A stretch of 64,000 nucleotides of DNA. Source: Chlamydomonas reinhardtii. Taxonomy: Eukaryota > Chlorophyta > Chlorophyceae > Chlamydomonadales > Chlamydomonadaceae. Location of the stretch: NCBI RefSeq assembly GCF_000002595.2, contig NC_057009.1:7746783-7810782 (forward strand). The letters are read 5' to 3'. The translations under genes and the position numbers were made by a program. The notes beneath the pieces were generated by a model. That model did no database searches. It was not told where the DNA came from and saw only the letters and a program-made list of their open reading frames with translations. Position 1 is the first letter of the stretch. Every line of letters begins with the position of its first letter. Shown here in pieces: positions 62,901 to 64,000 of this stretch.

Positions 62901-64000
62901 GGGTAGCCGCCCGCCCCCGTGGCCTGTGCGCTGTACCCAGTGTACTGTGTGCTGTACCCCGTGTGCTGTGCGGCGTAGCCCCCGCCGCGAAAGGCGCCGC
63001 CCTCAATCTCCCGCAGCGTGGCCTGGTGTAGGTGTGAGTTGCAGGGGCCAGGAATTATCAGGCTGCTAGGCGTTCTAGAGCCCATGGCCCGGCTTCCTTT
63101 CAGCATCCTCCGTGCTACCAGGTAGCCACACGAGCACCCTGCCACCTGCTACTCAGGCCGGGGGCTTCGGGGTGCATGCGGCACGGAGGATCGGCACACG
63201 CAGGTGATGTTGCACAACCCTGTGAAGACACGCCCACAGTCCTCAAATGCACCCAATCGCAAGCGCGCACCTGGTAGTGGATGCCGATGTCATGTGCCCG
63301 GTAGCTGGCGGCCCAGCCCTGCAGCGTGCTGATCAGCAGCGGCTTCACCTGCGCAACGGCAAAAAGCGATGGGTGCGTCAACATGCTAGCGGTCCCAATC
63401 AGCGCTATAACTTTTCCGGCCGCGTGCAGCCTCGCTGCCGCTGGAGGGGGCCGGGCGTGATCACGGTCTCCGCCACGCCGAACCCCCAGTCCAGCACATG
63501 CATGGCATACCGTCCTCACGACCTGACCCGCTACGCCACCCTCTGAGCTGTCGATTCTCGGTTTTCCTTGAGATGGGAAGTGGCAAAGCCTCCGAGCGCC
63601 GAGCAAGAGGAGCACAGCCCCTCAGCCGTGCGCGCGCCCGCCTGCTGCGCCATCCTCAGCCCTCGCCCCCGCCCCACTGCATCCCGCTCCTTGACCCCTT
63701 CCTCCTCTGCCGCACTCCTTGAGCTGTCCAGTCTCCGTTCCTCTTTCCTCACATCGCTACTCCCCATCAACTAATCTGATCCGCGGCCCAGCCCGGCGCC
63801 AGCTCACGTCTGGGTGCGGCGACTGCGCCAGCTGCACGAAGCGCTCGCGCCACCGCTTGCTGGCCAGCTCCATGTGCAGCAGGTTGCCCAGGTGGGGGTC
63901 CGTGCCCACGAACTGAGCCAGCACCTGCGGGGGCAAGGGGCAAAGAAGGCAGGGGGGCAGGAACGGGGCGCAAAGCATGCGCAGGGTCAGCACGCACGGC
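59973..64000 (-). CDS. VHS-GAT domain adaptor (TOM1/TOL-like), N-terminus off the right edge
   Basis: Minus-strand exons: 63924-63808, 63348-63271, 63022-62878, 62698-62559, 62379-62209, 61879-61756, 61586-61237, 60892-60797 and 60518-59973, all in phase. The first two give the end of a VHS domain (LGNLLHMELASKRWRERFVQ, PHPDVKPLLISTLQGWAASY). A Tyr/Gly/Pro-rich linker follows. Exons 5-6 form a GAT-type helical bundle (LDQLSSEVEQLRGAIRAFEA, LMARLFSTNDSAVAALEQWK). The tail has a clathrin-box-like LLLGDEI, a coiled segment (AKARIAELEATLARQ), an NPF motif (SNNPFATF) and FDELAAATSL. Proteins of this type bind ubiquitinated cargo and sort it to the endosome/vacuole; TOLs serve as the plant ESCRT-0 equivalent. 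Earlier VHS helices lie beyond base 64000. Confidence 0.82.
61609..61630. repeat. (AC)n microsatellite
   Basis: A short AC/CA tract in the intron next to the acceptor of the seventh exon of the VHS-GAT gene. Confidence 0.9.

Overview
The window reads as nuclear DNA of a volvocine green alga, most likely Chlamydomonas or a close relative. It is GC-rich and has many short exons with GTGAG, GTGCG or GTAAG donors and CAG acceptors. It also carries (TG)n tracts, long Ala/Gly/Pro/Gln-rich stretches inside proteins, and a mix of LINEs, DNA transposons and a Fanzor element. I found no bacterial-style operons and no rRNA or convincing tRNA genes. All names come from reading translations and motifs by eye; no search was run.

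Host gene zone, 1-19.8 kb. This holds a MYND finger plus CS domain protein (minus, C-terminus off the left edge), two low-complexity proteins of unknown function (minus), a DUF4347-like protein with one membrane segment and four EF-hands (minus), and a six-exon low-complexity protein of about 1019 residues (plus).

Repeat zone, 19.8-30.8 kb. It contains a fossil Ty3/gypsy-like fragment, an 847-bp transposon with a TA target duplication whose empty site survives 0.4 kb away, and a 1.55-kb foldback element with 7-bp target duplications. It also contains a repeat element that carries an ORF of NUMOD3-like repeats.

Duplicated zone, 30.8-58.9 kb. Two almost identical multi-exon genes encode a SAM-like header, a PD-(D/E)xK nuclease-like region and a protein-kinase-like domain, an architecture close to Crinkler (CR) effectors. 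Copy A is 30852-35210 and copy B is 44046-48239. The high-identity block (A 31601-38388, B 44743-58940) begins inside intron 1, so the header exons lie outside it and are strongly diverged. Block B is longer by about 7.4 kb, and four insertions explain this: two LINEs with clear target duplications, a second Fanzor remnant with unknown sequence, and a short unknown insert. Between the copies lies a Fanzor (TnpB-like RNA-guided nuclease) gene, 38481-40928. It has all three RuvC motifs, a zinc finger and a conserved 3' block that is a candidate guide RNA, and it is flanked by inverted LTR-like arms. Short derivatives and C-terminal remnants of Fanzor elements lie in both duplicated blocks.

Right edge, 59.9-64 kb. 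A minus-strand VHS-GAT (TOM1/TOL-like) trafficking adaptor has its N-terminus off the right edge.

The strongest candidates for an undescribed system are the duplicated nuclease-kinase genes with exchanged header exons and the Fanzor unit between them.
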